Shown in pieces: positions 17,360 to 26,179 of a stretch of DNA of 59,531 nucleotides (its first letter is position 1; each line of letters starts with the position of its first letter). A model generated the notes under the pieces. It did not search any database. It worked only from the letters and a program-made list of their open reading frames with translations, and was not told where the DNA came from. The DNA is from Bradyrhizobium sp. GTDB taxonomy: Bacteria; Pseudomonadota; Alphaproteobacteria; Rhizobiales; Xanthobacteraceae. Location: positions 1-59,531 of the forward strand of contig JAQGKC010000406.1 in the NCBI GenBank assembly GCA_028290305.1, read 5' to 3'. Made by a program: the position numbers and the translations under genes.

Positions 17360-18829
17360 ATGCTTCGCCACGCATCCCAGTACATGATCGCAAGCGTGAT
17401 CTCCGCGGTGTTCGGCTTTCTCGGCACTGCGACGTTCACGCGGCTTCTCTCGCCGGGTGACTACGGCGTCTATGTCATCGGCGTCGGAATTGCCGGGTTC
17501 GTGTCGGCGATCCTCTTTACCTGGATCCGCTTCTCGGTGATGCGCCTTCAATCGGAGGGGGGACAGCGCGATCTTCGCGGTACAGCGTTGGCCGCTTACG
17601 GGATTTCGTTCGCCATATCTCCGTTGTTGCTCCTTCTTACAGGGTTGTTTTCGGACCGCGGCTGGCGAGAACTCAGTTGCGCAATCGTTCTCGCGCTGGG
17701 CATCGGCCTGGTCGAAATGGGCCAAGAAATCATGCGAGCGCGCTTCCAGGTGCGCGAATTCGTCACCGGCGCCGTGCTTCGGACCGTTCTGGGCTTCATA
17801 TTTTGTTTCGCGGCGATCAAGTGGGGGTGGGACGGCATCGGCATGCTCGCTGGATCGGCCTTGGCCTACTTCGCGTCAGCAGCGTTCTCGGCTCGGACCA
17901 TTTGGCGGGCGCCGCTTGCCAAGCCCAAGCTCGGTGAACTCCGCTTGTTTTTCCGTCTTGGGTTCGTCTTCACGATCACCGGCTTTGTCTACACCTTCCA
18001 GTGCTCGATGGACCGGTTGTTCTTGGCGTGGCATTCAGGGGAAGCCTTTTCCGGCCTTTACGGCGCCTCAGCCGACCTGACGCGTCAGATCATCCAGATG
18101 CCTGCCGGCAGCATTGCCGCAGCCGCTTTCCCGATTGCCGTCAGCAGCCTCGCGCAGTACGGCGCACCCAAGGCGCGGGAGCAGTTGGAGCGCTTTGGCG
18201 AGACACTGCTTGCTGTATCGGTGCCGGCGGCGGTTGGTCTTTCGCTGACTATTCCTTATCTGGCCTCGTTCCTTCTCGGACCTGCGTTCCGCGAGACTGC
18301 GGGATTGATCGTCCCGATGCTCGCCGCCGGCTGGCTCTTTCAATGCATCACGCAATATTACGTGCATGTCAGCTTCCACTTGGCCAAGCGGCCGGAATGG
18401 TCGCTGGTTCAGGGCTTGGTCAGTGTCGGCATCAACCTCGCTTGCATCTGGCCGCTCACGAACGCCTGGGGTCTGCAGGGGACGGCGATGTCCTTCCTGA
18501 TTTCAGAAGTATGCGGGACCGTGATCGGCATGGTGCTGACCCGATTTACGTACCCGTTGCCATATCTGTTGGGGCCGCTGGTGCGGACTCTTTTGGCCAA
18601 TAGCTTGATGGCGGGCGCGGTCCTGGCGTTGGAGCATTGGTTGCCGGCGCCGAGCGTCGGGGCATTTGCCTTCCTCGCCGTAAGCGGCATGTTGGTTTAT
18701 GGGCTGGCAGCCATCGGACTGAATATCTGCGAAGCCAGAACGATGATTCGGACACTCGCCCTTCGACTCTTTGGCCGACGGAGCGTAATACCGGTCGCCG
18801 TTGGTGAGCCGCCCTTCCGGCAAGGTTGA
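17360..18829 (+). CDS. Wzx-type polysaccharide flippase
   Basis: A 489-residue polytopic membrane protein of the MOP/polysaccharide-synthase family with about 12-14 hydrophobic segments. The N-terminal FGFLGTATFTRLLSPGDYGVYV stretch (split by helix 1) is characteristic of Wzx/MurJ-like lipid-linked oligosaccharide flippases. It would move the undecaprenyl-linked repeat unit to the periplasm for the polymerase. It follows the GH10 gene by 58 nt and is probably co-transcribed with it. The ribosome site is weak (GGGT about 10 nt upstream). No truncation is visible. Confidence 0.87.
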   Translation: MLRHASQYMIASVISAVFGFLGTATFTRLLSPGDYGVYVIGVGIAGFVSAILFTWIRFSVMRLQSEGGQRDLRGTALAAYGISFAISPLLLLLTGLFSDRGWRELSCAIVLALGIGLVEMGQEIMRARFQVREFVTGAVLRTVLGFIFCFAAIKWGWDGIGMLAGSALAYFASAAFSARTIWRAPLAKPKLGELRLFFRLGFVFTITGFVYTFQCSMDRLFLAWHSGEAFSGLYGASADLTRQIIQMPAGSIAAAAFPIAVSSLAQYGAPKAREQLERFGETLLAVSVPAAVGLSLTIPYLASFLLGPAFRETAGLIVPMLAAGWLFQCITQYYVHVSFHLAKRPEWSLVQGLVSVGINLACIWPLTNAWGLQGTAMSFLISEVCGTVIGMVLTRFTYPLPYLLGPLVRTLLANSLMAGAVLALEHWLPAPSVGAFAFLAVSGMLVYGLAAIGLNICEARTMIRTLALRLFGRRSVIPVAVGEPPFRQG

Positions 18830-18847
18830 GCCGGTTTTTGGTCTAGC

Positions 18848-18905
18848 CAGAGCGTTTTCGGGCGAAGTGGATACCGGTTCGCGTGAAGAAAACGCGTCAA
18901 AATAA
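18848..18905. repeat. Extragenic palindromic repeat
   Basis: A palindromic element with outer arms GCGTTTTC (18852-18859) and GAAAACGC (18888-18895) around GGATACCGGTTCGCG. The type is familiar to me from Rhizobiales genomes as a dispersed intergenic repeat. It fills most of the spacer between the flippase and the lyase. Confidence 0.65.
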
Positions 18906-19057
18906 GAATGGGTCTTCAGGGGATCGAGTGGGTGATCTGAGGCGATCATAGCGCGGGAAAGCGTTGTGGATAGCGGGCTTTCGGCACTTGGAGAGGGGCG
19001 GGAATTCGGCACAGTTAGGAATAGGCCGAAGAATGAAGCGACAGCGCCGTCTGTCGG

Positions 19058-20488
19058 ATGGGTAAGTCATGGGGAAATCTCTCACTTCCAGGGAACCCTC
19101 GGTATCAGCCGAAGGACCTGCAATCAGTCTTCGGCTACGACAACTTGTTTCGGGCTGTCGCTGAAGTAGAAATCGCAACAATGAAAACGTTGGCCGACAT
19201 CGGGATCATTCCCGAGGCCAACATCGCATCACTCACGCCTGTTGTTGAGCAGGAGCTCCTCGCCATTCGGACAACTGAAGTCGATGATGTGGAACGCAAG
19301 GTGACCAAGCACGACATTCGCGCATGGGTGCGGGTCGCTCAGAGCAAGGTGGACCCAGAGCTTCGGCGCTGGATTCATGTTCCGCTCACAAGCTACGATG
19401 CGCTCGACACCGCTCGAACTCTGCAGTTCGTGCGCGGACACGAAGCGGTAAAGCGACTCACCGACAAGGTGGTTGGTCTCTTCGTCGAGCAAGTCAATTT
19501 ATTCGCGCTTCAGCCTCAGATCGGCCGAACACACGGACAGCACGCGCTGCCCATCACTGTCGGCTTCTGGTTCGCAACGATCCTCAGCCGGATTCTCACC
19601 AACATCCAAAGTGCCAACAGTGCTGCGGAAAAGTTGGTGGGAAAAATCTCTGGCGCCGTCGGCGTCTACAACGCTCAAGTGGGTCTCGGCATCGCAGCTC
19701 GCTGCGGTGACAAAACCTTTGAGGAGCGTGTGCTCGAAAAGCTCGGTCTCAAAGCCGCGCCGATCAGTACGCAGATTCTTCCGCCGGAACCACTCGCTGA
19801 TTACCTGTTCTCCTGCGTCAAGCTTTCCGCTGCCTTCGGCCAGTTTGGTCGAGACGGCCGACACTTGATGCGGACGGAGATTGCCGAACTCGGCGAACCC
19901 TTCGAGAAAGGACAGGTCGGATCGTCAACTATGGCTCACAAGAGGAACCCGATTAATTTCGAGAACCTCGAGGGGACATGGATCAAGAACCAAGTCGAGT
20001 TCGGCATGGTTCTAGCGACGATGGTTAGCGAGCACCAGCGTGACCTGGTCGGCAGCTCAATCGCTCGGGATTTCCCGACGATTGTGGTCAATCTGGTCAA
20101 TCAACTCAACACTCTGCTGCGCGAAGCGAGCGGGAAACCGTTCATCTCGCGTATCTCGATCGACGAAACTTCGCTCAAGCGAAACTTCGAAGCTCAAGGT
20201 GATGCCATTCTTGCCGAGCCGATCTACATCGCTCTCCAGATGGCAGGCTATGAGGGAGACGCTCACGAGTTGGTGAATCACATCGCCATGCCACATTCAA
20301 GACAGGGTGGAGTCTCGCTTCTTGAAGCGACGCAATGGGCGCTTCAGCAGCAGTCGGCAGACCATGTGTGGAGTAAAATCCCGCCGGAGACGATCAACAT
20401 GCTAAGCAAGCCGGAGACTTATACCGGTGCCGCTGCAGCGAAGGCTCGTGAAATCGCCAAGAGTGCTGAGACTTACCTCAACGCGTAG
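19058..20488 (+). CDS. Adenylosuccinate lyase-like fumarase-superfamily lyase
   Basis: A 476-residue protein of the aspartase/fumarase superfamily, closest in motifs to adenylosuccinate lyase. It has RYQPKDLQSVFGYDNLFRA at the start, TSYDALDTA near 113-121, GRTHGQHALP near 159-168 with the catalytic His, and the flexible signature loop GSSTMAHKRNP near 288-298. The family eliminates fumarate from purine or arginine precursors; this copy is unlikely to be the housekeeping PurB because it stands alone inside an EPS locus. Codon use is less GC-biased than the neighbours, and no good ribosome site precedes the ATG. It is bounded by an extragenic repeat and its own terminator, which together suggest transfer. 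The substrate is unknown. Confidence 0.85.
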   Translation: MGKSWGNLSLPGNPRYQPKDLQSVFGYDNLFRAVAEVEIATMKTLADIGIIPEANIASLTPVVEQELLAIRTTEVDDVERKVTKHDIRAWVRVAQSKVDPELRRWIHVPLTSYDALDTARTLQFVRGHEAVKRLTDKVVGLFVEQVNLFALQPQIGRTHGQHALPITVGFWFATILSRILTNIQSANSAAEKLVGKISGAVGVYNAQVGLGIAARCGDKTFEERVLEKLGLKAAPISTQILPPEPLADYLFSCVKLSAAFGQFGRDGRHLMRTEIAELGEPFEKGQVGSSTMAHKRNPINFENLEGTWIKNQVEFGMVLATMVSEHQRDLVGSSIARDFPTIVVNLVNQLNTLLREASGKPFISRISIDETSLKRNFEAQGDAILAEPIYIALQMAGYEGDAHELVNHIAMPHSRQGGVSLLEATQWALQQQSADHVWSKIPPETINMLSKPETYTGAAAAKAREIAKSAETYLNA

Positions 20489-20518
20489 TCATCATGTTGA
20501 AGTTCGCAAAAGCCATCA

Positions 20519-20551
20519 GACCTGTTCGGGAAACCGGACGGGTCTTTTTTT
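20519..20551 (+). terminator. Rho-independent terminator after the lyase
   Basis: An 11-bp stem (two G-U pairs) from GACCTGTTCGG to CCGGACGGGTC closed by a GAAA tetraloop and followed by seven Ts, 30 nt past the lyase stop. Confidence 0.9.
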
Positions 20552-20620
20552 ACCCTCTCAGCCCCCTGAAGACCCGTAAGAATCTGGAGATTAGGTTCTG
20601 ATTCAATCGGAACCCAAGCT

Positions 20621-21511
20621 CTAGGCTGGCTCAGGTTCGTGCGCTGCGGACAAGACGCCTCTGATGTCCCCGATCGACGTTCCCGAATATGACTGTATGC
20701 AAAGCGCGACCTGCTCGGGTGAGGCGTCGTGCAGCATTGCTTCGATCGAAGATTTGTCGAGCCGGGTTTCATCCCAGTGCGCGAGAGCGAGGCTTCGCTC
20801 CACGATCTGATGCGCCGCGAACTGAGCCGGAGAACTCGTCACGAAGCGACCGTACAAAAGGTATTCCGAGAACGGCCGCTGCCGGCACAGCGCGAGAGCC
20901 CAACTTCTTCCGGTCGCTGACTTGATCGCATCGGTCATGGCGCGGACAGCCGCCTTGTCCCAGACGAGCAAATTGCCGACAAAATCATCCGCGGGGAAAA
21001 CCGTTTCAGGCAGGCCGAGCAGGCTATTGCAATTGCGTAACCAGATTGCATGAAAGGGCGCCGCCTCGGCCCGAATGGCCTGCCGATCGACGTACAGCGG
21101 CGATTTCTCGGCGCCGGCATATTGGCTGATATCGAACTTGCGGAAAAAGAAATTGTCGGAATCGATGATGCACATGCGCTGCTCGGGCGCTGCCAGAACG
21201 CCCGCGATCTTGGCGATCTGCTGGACGTGCCAGCCGTGCACGGGGTAGGAAAACAGCGATACCCAGACGCGCCTGCGACTCCATGAAAGCGCCGCCGGAA
21301 CGGCCCAAAGCCACTTCGGCAGGTAGCGCGAGACCGGAACGATGACGCGCTTTTCCGACCGGTATTTCTCAAACAACAGGACATCGTCGTCATTAACGAC
21401 GACGTAGTGTTTGGTGTATCCAGTGAGATACGCGTCGATGCTTTCACAGAGCAACGCGAAGCGCTCGAGATCCTTGCTATGGCTTGGCGTCAAAAGGGCG
21501 ACTGAGTGCAT
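20621..21511 (-). CDS. DUF6492 family protein (glycosyltransferase-like)
   Basis: A 296-residue protein matching the DUF6492 type. It begins with a GT-A-like strand (SVALLTPSHSKDLERF), has HYVVVNDDD at 35-43 and a DxD-like CIIDSDNFFF at 114-123, and GWHVQQIAKI between them. Cytoplasmic, with no signal or clear membrane helix. The fold-like motifs and its place at the end of the EPS locus suggest a nucleotide-sugar transferase, but the family has no firmly assigned reaction that I know. It is convergent with the lyase, separated by the lyase terminator. Confidence 0.75.
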   Translation of the reverse strand: MHSVALLTPSHSKDLERFALLCESIDAYLTGYTKHYVVVNDDDVLLFEKYRSEKRVIVPVSRYLPKWLWAVPAALSWSRRRVWVSLFSYPVHGWHVQQIAKIAGVLAAPEQRMCIIDSDNFFFRKFDISQYAGAEKSPLYVDRQAIRAEAAPFHAIWLRNCNSLLGLPETVFPADDFVGNLLVWDKAAVRAMTDAIKSATGRSWALALCRQRPFSEYLLYGRFVTSSPAQFAAHQIVERSLALAHWDETRLDKSSIEAMLHDASPEQVALCIQSYSGTSIGDIRGVLSAAHEPEPA

Positions 21512-21989
21512 GGTGAGCGCTGGTCCGAAATGGATTTAAAGTACGTGCCGTTCACTCAAGCGATAGTGAGAGTTGTCGCGCCGCCGCTACGGCGCGGATC
21601 GGGTGTCCAAGCCTGATGTGATATCGACGTAGAGCCGCAAGCGAAAGTCGTAAGCGGCGTTCAGTTCTCGATGAACTGGTTTAAAGGTTAACAGCGTCGA
21701 TAGCCGATGCCGCACGCCACGTTCGTGATTGTTTGAATTTTCCCAGTTGTACGTCGCTTTTGGGCATTCTTTATCATTAGCCATACATTGCGGACGTCGG
21801 GTCCAACAGAATGATTGCGGTGGTGTCGCGGCGTTCCGCTTGTTAAGAGCGACATCCGTGCGGTGCCAGTTCGAGACAGCATGAACCGGGCACGATATGC
21901 AACCTGCGGCGAGTACATGTTCAGACTGAACCCGGCCATTACAGACCAAGCACGATCAGTTTGAAGGCGAGTGGGAAGCGTTGGTCAAG
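21512..21989. other. Divergent intergenic region
   Basis: 478 bases between the DUF6492 gene (minus) and the acyltransferase (plus). It is more AT-rich than its surroundings, consistent with promoters for both. Short open frames on the minus strand (such as 21587-21949) have no recognisable content. I see no repeat or RNA gene. Confidence 0.45.
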
Positions 21990-23153
21990 ATGGCTACCCT
22001 GGAGCTTGGAGAGAGAGGCCGGCGAGCGACATCTTCGGTTGCCTCTTTTCGCGTGGAATTTATTCGAGACTGGAGCCAGGCAGTCCGGTTCCGGGAAAGC
22101 GCCGGCGATGCCACGAGCTTTCAGCACCGGCATTGGCTCGATGCCTGGTATAGTGCTTTCGATACGCTGGCTCCGCTGATTGCGGTTATCTCGGACACAG
22201 CAACCCAAAGTCATGTTGCGCTGGTCCCGCTCATCTGCCGTAAGCAACACGGTATTCGCCTCGTTGAGTTCGCCGATCTCGGGGTGAGCGACTACAACGC
22301 GCCGATACTGGCCCCGGGCGCTCCGCACGATTTCGCTGGCGTGCGCGCAATGAACAGTGCCTTGCTGGCGGCGCTGCACCGATTGCCCGACCGTCCTGAC
22401 CTGATCCGGTTGAAAAAGATGCCGGCCGAAATTCAGGGCAGGCCGAATCCCCTGGTGGCGTCCGGATGGACGGGATCCTGTTCGCTGAACGGCAATCTCA
22501 TTGAGGTGGGTGGCGATTTCCAAGCCTACCGCTGCTCGATCAGAAAAATGCAGCTGCCGCGGTGCTGGCGCGTCTTTACCCGCTTCCCTGGCGCCAGGTT
22601 TCAGATCGCCACGACCGTCGACGAGGCGTTGCGGTTTCTCGATGTCATGGATGTCCAGCAACACGAACGCATGAAGAAACTCGGACAGCGGTTCGTGCTC
22701 GACGACGCTCGTCATGCCAGGTTCTATCGCGACGTCATCCGCCGCGGTGTCGCAGAAGGCTACGCCGTCGTCTCCGCGCTGATCTGCGACGACGGGATCG
22801 TATCCACCACAATGGGGCTCAGGAACGGCAACCACTATTCGTTGTTGCGGACCAGCAATGCTGGTAGCCAATGGTCCAACTGTTCGCCGGGCCTGCTTTG
22901 CGTGGAACAGACGATGGCAGCGTTGCACAAGCAGGGCGTGCGTAACTTCGATCTGAGCATCGGCAACTACGATTACAAGCGGCGCTTCGGAGCAAGGCCG
23001 CTTCCATTGACGGACGTCAGCATCGCTCTGTCCTGGCGTGGTGTCCCTTACGTGCTGCGCGACCGCGTCGCACAGCGGCTACGACGCTATCCGCGACTCG
23101 CCAAGAGCGTTCGACAGGCGGTAGGTCCCTTCGCGACAACGAAGCCTCACTGA
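21990..23153 (+). CDS. CelD/BcsL-type GNAT acyltransferase (BioF2-like)
   Basis: A 387-residue protein of the Acetyltransf_6 (BioF2-like, FemAB-fold) group, often annotated as cellulose biosynthesis CelD/BcsL. Evidence is the two-lobe layout: SFQHRHWLDAWYSAF near 46-60, then FLDVMDVQQHERMKKLG and HARFYRDVIRR, and the late SIGNYDYKRRFGA motif near 335-347. Such proteins acylate or aminoacylate polysaccharide or sugar precursors. I prefer ATG 21990 (GGAAG 11 nt upstream) to TTG 21981. Its 3' end overlaps the convergent DUF5996 gene by 7 bases. A role in EPS decoration is inferred from location. Confidence 0.78.
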   Translation: MATLELGERGRRATSSVASFRVEFIRDWSQAVRFRESAGDATSFQHRHWLDAWYSAFDTLAPLIAVISDTATQSHVALVPLICRKQHGIRLVEFADLGVSDYNAPILAPGAPHDFAGVRAMNSALLAALHRLPDRPDLIRLKKMPAEIQGRPNPLVASGWTGSCSLNGNLIEVGGDFQAYRCSIRKMQLPRCWRVFTRFPGARFQIATTVDEALRFLDVMDVQQHERMKKLGQRFVLDDARHARFYRDVIRRGVAEGYAVVSALICDDGIVSTTMGLRNGNHYSLLRTSNAGSQWSNCSPGLLCVEQTMAALHKQGVRNFDLSIGNYDYKRRFGARPLPLTDVSIALSWRGVPYVLRDRVAQRLRRYPRLAKSVRQAVGPFATTKPH

Positions 23154-24097
23154 ATTTCCCGCACCACGCCCGGCTGGCCCAGGGCGCATTCCAGCGCGTC
23201 GCGATCCCATTTGGCGGCATTGGCCGCGGCCTCATAGGTACTTTGCAGGAATTCAAGCAGCGCCTGTTCCGGCTGTGCAGCCGTGCGCACGGCATCATAT
23301 GGCAGGATGAATTCGCCCAGCGCTTCGCTGAAGAATGCTGCATCGGGCCGCACCCGCGTGGCGCGGAAACCCGCCGGTTCGGGATAGGCGTAGGAATAGA
23401 ACGCCGGATAATCGATCGCGCCGCTGCCCGGCCAGAATCCGGCGCTGCTCACCTCGTGGGAATAGGCTTCGCAAGCCACTGCATCGGAGAGATACGGCAC
23501 GCCGCCGGGATGGCGCGGCGCGCGGCGGCCTGAAAAGCGCGTCACCGCGAGATCGAAGCTGCCCCAGAAGAAATGCACCGGGCTGGCTTTGCCGAGGAAG
23601 CCGGTGCGGAATTGCTTGAATACGCGGTCGGTGTTGACAAGGATCTGCAAAAACCGTTGCGCTGCGTCGGCGTCGTATGACGCATGTTTCCGGTCCTGCG
23701 AAAAGCGGATCGGGTCCGGCAACTCGTTCGGCATCTCATCTATGGTGACGTGAATGCCGAGTTCCGCGAGTGCCGCCATCACAGCCGCATAGAAGCTCGC
23801 GACCGATTGTCCGGCCAGGGCAAACTGCCGCCGCGCGCCGTCGCTGTTCGAAATCCGTAATTGATGATCGATGAAGTCGAAGTCGATTTGGAATATGCGC
23901 CTTCCGTCCGGGATCGGCGAGGTCGTCAGGCCTCGCGCAGTGACGTAGAGCGCGACGTGCCAGGAATGGTTCAGCCAGGGTGTGCGCGCGAGGCGAATCT
24001 TGCCGACGATCTGGGTCCACAGATGCAACGTCTCATAGGTCTCGCGCCACGCCGCGGTCGGCAATTCCGGCCACGAGGCTTGCAGGGCGTTGCTCAT
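23147..24097 (-). CDS. DUF5996 family protein
   Basis: A 316-residue cytoplasmic protein recognisable as DUF5996: WPELPTAAWRETYETLHLW at the N-terminus, the SWHVALYVTARGLTT and IDFDFIDHQL segments, and VHFFWGSFDLAVTRFSGR in the middle. No catalytic motif can be assigned and no function is established to my knowledge. It overlaps the acyltransferase gene by 7 bases at the 3' end and has its own upstream region. Probably unrelated to EPS synthesis. Confidence 0.8.
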   Translation of the reverse strand: MSNALQASWPELPTAAWRETYETLHLWTQIVGKIRLARTPWLNHSWHVALYVTARGLTTSPIPDGRRIFQIDFDFIDHQLRISNSDGARRQFALAGQSVASFYAAVMAALAELGIHVTIDEMPNELPDPIRFSQDRKHASYDADAAQRFLQILVNTDRVFKQFRTGFLGKASPVHFFWGSFDLAVTRFSGRRAPRHPGGVPYLSDAVACEAYSHEVSSAGFWPGSGAIDYPAFYSYAYPEPAGFRATRVRPDAAFFSEALGEFILPYDAVRTAAQPEQALLEFLQSTYEAAANAAKWDRDALECALGQPGVVREIQ

Positions 24098-24142
24098 GCG
24101 TCACCGTCACAGGCTGACATCCGCATTTCCCTCACATGACGA

Positions 24143-24170
24143 GGCCGGGCGCGATCCGGCCCGGCCTTTA
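24143..24170. terminator. Stem-loop downstream of the 61-aa gene
   Basis: An 8-bp stem GGCCGGGC/GCCCGGCC around GCGATCCG, with TTTATAT only on the plus side. It lies between two minus-strand genes, so the role is uncertain. Confidence 0.35.
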
Positions 24171-24207
24171 TATGCGAACTCACGGCGATTGGGGATGGCC
24201 GCCCCGG

Positions 24208-24393
24208 TTACTTCTTCTTCGTGTCCTTGGCGAAGGCGGCGTCCACTTCATCTTCTTTGATACGTGCCGCGGGATTTCCGCGCTGACCGAGGTTTTGCTC
24301 TTCGGTGCCGTCGCCCATCATACCGGGATGCGGTTCGGCGGGCTTCTTCTTGGTGTTCTTGTCGGTATGCTTGGAATCGGCCTTGTTGGTCAT
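24208..24393 (-). CDS. Small charged hypothetical protein (61 aa)
   Basis: A 61-residue, very hydrophilic protein with lysine clusters (NTKKKP near the start, DTKKK at the end), a Met-Gly-rich middle and an acidic stretch KEDEVDAAFA. It is probably disordered. The ATG at 24393 is preceded by GGAG about 9 nt upstream. I do not recognise a family; stress-related small proteins in Bradyrhizobium can look like this, but that is only an impression. It sits between DUF5996 and wrbA with its own spacer on each side. Confidence 0.6.
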   Translation of the reverse strand: MTNKADSKHTDKNTKKKPAEPHPGMMGDGTEEQNLGQRGNPAARIKEDEVDAAFAKDTKKK

Positions 24394-24656
24394 GTCGATG
24401 TCTCCAGGCGCGGGTGCGCGTGACCCAACGGTATCGGCGCCGTCTGGTTCCACCGCGTCATGGACTAGGTGTCAACGCCTGACCGAACGGGCACGCTTCA
24501 CGAATTGGTGCATTCCGGGCAGCGACGCTTCCCGTGAGAGGCGCGGTAAAGGCTGCGGCAATACCATCGCCGGGCAATCGCCCGGAGCGGATTGCGTGCG
24601 AGCTGATAAATAAAGAGAATTTCGATCATGGCGAAGTCCGTCGTCCCCACCATCAA

Positions 24657-24694
24657 ATAGGGGCGGCATTCACCGAGGAGAATGCCGCCCCTAT
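24657..24694 (-). terminator. Strong stem-loop after wrbA
   Basis: A perfect 15-bp inverted repeat, ATAGGGGCGGCATTC and its complement, around an 8-base loop, 5 nt past the wrbA stop. The T-run is short (TTTG), but the position fits termination of wrbA. Confidence 0.75.
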
Positions 24695-24698
24695 CGCA

Positions 24699-25298
24699 TC
24701 AGCCATGCAGTTTTTTCGCGGTTTCCGCGATCACACGCCCTTGATAGCGCGCGCCGGCGAGTTCGTTGTCGCTGGGCTTTCGGCTGCCGTCGCCGCCAGC
24801 GATCGTGGTCGCGCCATAGGGCGAACCACCGGTGACGTCATTGAGTTCCATCTGACCCGAGAAACCGTAGTTCAGGCCGACGATGGTCATGCCGAAATGC
24901 AGGAGATTGGTGATGATTGAAAAAAGCGTGGTTTCCTGGCCGCCATGCTGGCTCGCGGTCGAGGCGAAGGCGCCGCCGACCTTGCCGTGCAGCGCGCCCT
25001 TGGCCCAAAGGCCACCGGCCTGATCGAGGAAATTTGCCATCTGCGATGACATCCGGCCAAAGCGGGTGCCGGTGCCGACGATAATGGCGTCGTAATTGGC
25101 GAGGTCTTCGACCTTCGCGACCGGCGCCGCCTGATCGAGCTTGTAATAAGACGCTTTTGCGACGTCCGGCGGCACCAGCTCGGGCACGCGTTTGATGTCG
25201 ACGGAAGCGCCGGCTTCGCGGGCACCTTCGGCGACGGCGTTGGCCATCGTCTCGATGTGACCATAGGCGGAATAGTACAGCACAAGAACTTTCGTCAT
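24699..25298 (-). CDS. wrbA: NAD(P)H:quinone oxidoreductase WrbA
   Basis: A 199-residue flavodoxin-like protein that reduces quinones by two electrons with NAD(P)H and [20 protein letters not shown] at 3-19 forms the FMN phosphate loop; [13 protein letters not shown] near 75-87 and the [15 protein letters not shown] stretch (about 112-126) are WrbA signatures, and [15 protein letters not shown] near the end completes it. Length matches the family. It is monocistronic, followed by a strong stem-loop. Downstream genes pirin and SDR are on the same strand but separated by a palindromic repeat; all three are typical of redox or quinone stress sets. Confidence 0.95.
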   Translation of the reverse strand: MTKVLVLYYSAYGHIETMANAVAEGAREAGASVDIKRVPELVPPDVAKASYYKLDQAAPVAKVEDLANYDAIIVGTGTRFGRMSSQMANFLDQAGGLWAKGALHGKVGGAFASTASQHGGQETTLFSIITNLLHFGMTIVGLNYGFSGQMELNDVTGGSPYGATTIAGGDGSRKPSDNELAGARYQGRVIAETAKKLHG

Positions 25299-25339
25299 GG
25301 TGGGTCTCCGTGGGGTTGAGGGGCGGGTGAGAGTTGGAG

Positions 25340-25426
25340 TTCGTCATGCCCGGCCTTGTGCCGGGCATCCACGTCTTCCTTGTGGTCAAGACGTGGATGC
25401 CCGGGACGAAGCCCGGCCATGACGAA
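25340..25426. repeat. Extragenic palindromic repeat pair
   Basis: Two near-complementary arms, one starting TTCGTCATGCCCGGCC and the other ending GGCCATGACGAA, with ATCCACGTCTT and AAGACGTGGAT in between. It lies between wrbA and the pirin gene and is of a type I associate with Bradyrhizobium intergenic regions. Confidence 0.7.
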
Positions 25427-25451
25427 CGGGAGTGTTCGTCGATGAACGGAT

Positions 25452-26150
25452 TTACGCCGCGTCGACCAGCACCAGTTCGGAATCCTCCAGCGCAGTGATC
25501 TTGAGCCGGGCTTCGTCGCGGATCGCGGCGCCGTCGCGGGCGTTGACACGAACGCCGTTGATTTCGACCGCACCTGCGGCCGGCACCAGATACAGATTGC
25601 GGGTTTTGCCAGGGGTATATTCCGCGCTCTCGCCGGCCTTCAGCGTGGTGGCGAGCACCCTGGCGTCGGCACGGATCGGCAGCGCGTCCTTGTCGCCTTT
25701 GAATCCGCTGGCGATGGTGACGAAGTTGCCCGAGCGATCCGACTTCGGAAACGGTTTCGCGCCCCAGGTCGGCTGGCCACCTTCCGTGGTGGGCTCGATC
25801 CAGATCTGGAAGATTTTGGTCTTGGTCGGCTCGAGATTGTATTCGGAGTGACGCACGCCGGAGCCGGCGCTCATCACCTGCACATCACCCGCTTCAGTGC
25901 GGCCCTTGTTGCCGAGACTGTCCTGATGGGTGATGGCGCCCTCGCGGACATAGGTGATGATTTCCATGTTGGCGTGGGGATGGGCGGGAAAGCCGGTGTT
26001 CGGCGCAATCTCGTCGTCGTTCCAGACGCGCAGGCTACCGTGGCCCATGTTGCCAGGATCATAGTGAGCGCCGAACGAGAAGTGGTGCTTGGCTTTCAGC
26101 CAGCCGTGATCGGCACCGCCGAGTTTATTGAAGGGTCTGAGTTCGATCAT
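25452..26150 (-). CDS. Pirin family protein
   Basis: A 232-residue bicupin. The metal ligands expected for YhhW-type quercetinases are present: HPHANMEI at 57-64 (two His) and GVRHSEYN at 98-105 (His and Glu). The N-terminal FSFGAHYDPGNMGHGSLRVWNDD is characteristic. In E. coli YhhW has quercetin 2,3-dioxygenase activity; the native substrate is unclear. It lies 29 nt after the stop of the SDR gene on the same strand, so the two are probably co-transcribed and controlled by the divergent LysR regulator. Confidence 0.92.
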   Translation of the reverse strand: MIELRPFNKLGGADHGWLKAKHHFSFGAHYDPGNMGHGSLRVWNDDEIAPNTGFPAHPHANMEIITYVREGAITHQDSLGNKGRTEAGDVQVMSAGSGVRHSEYNLEPTKTKIFQIWIEPTTEGGQPTWGAKPFPKSDRSGNFVTIASGFKGDKDALPIRADARVLATTLKAGESAEYTPGKTRNLYLVPAAGAVEINGVRVNARDGAAIRDEARLKITALEDSELVLVDAA

Positions 26151-26179
26151 GGGATATTCCTTTGGTTTGAGTGTTGGAA

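Noticed and set aside
24628..24660. Ten-codon frame (AKSVVPTIK) before the wrbA stem-loop
   Set aside because: Too short and without a convincing ribosome site; it is on the opposite strand to the neighbouring genes.
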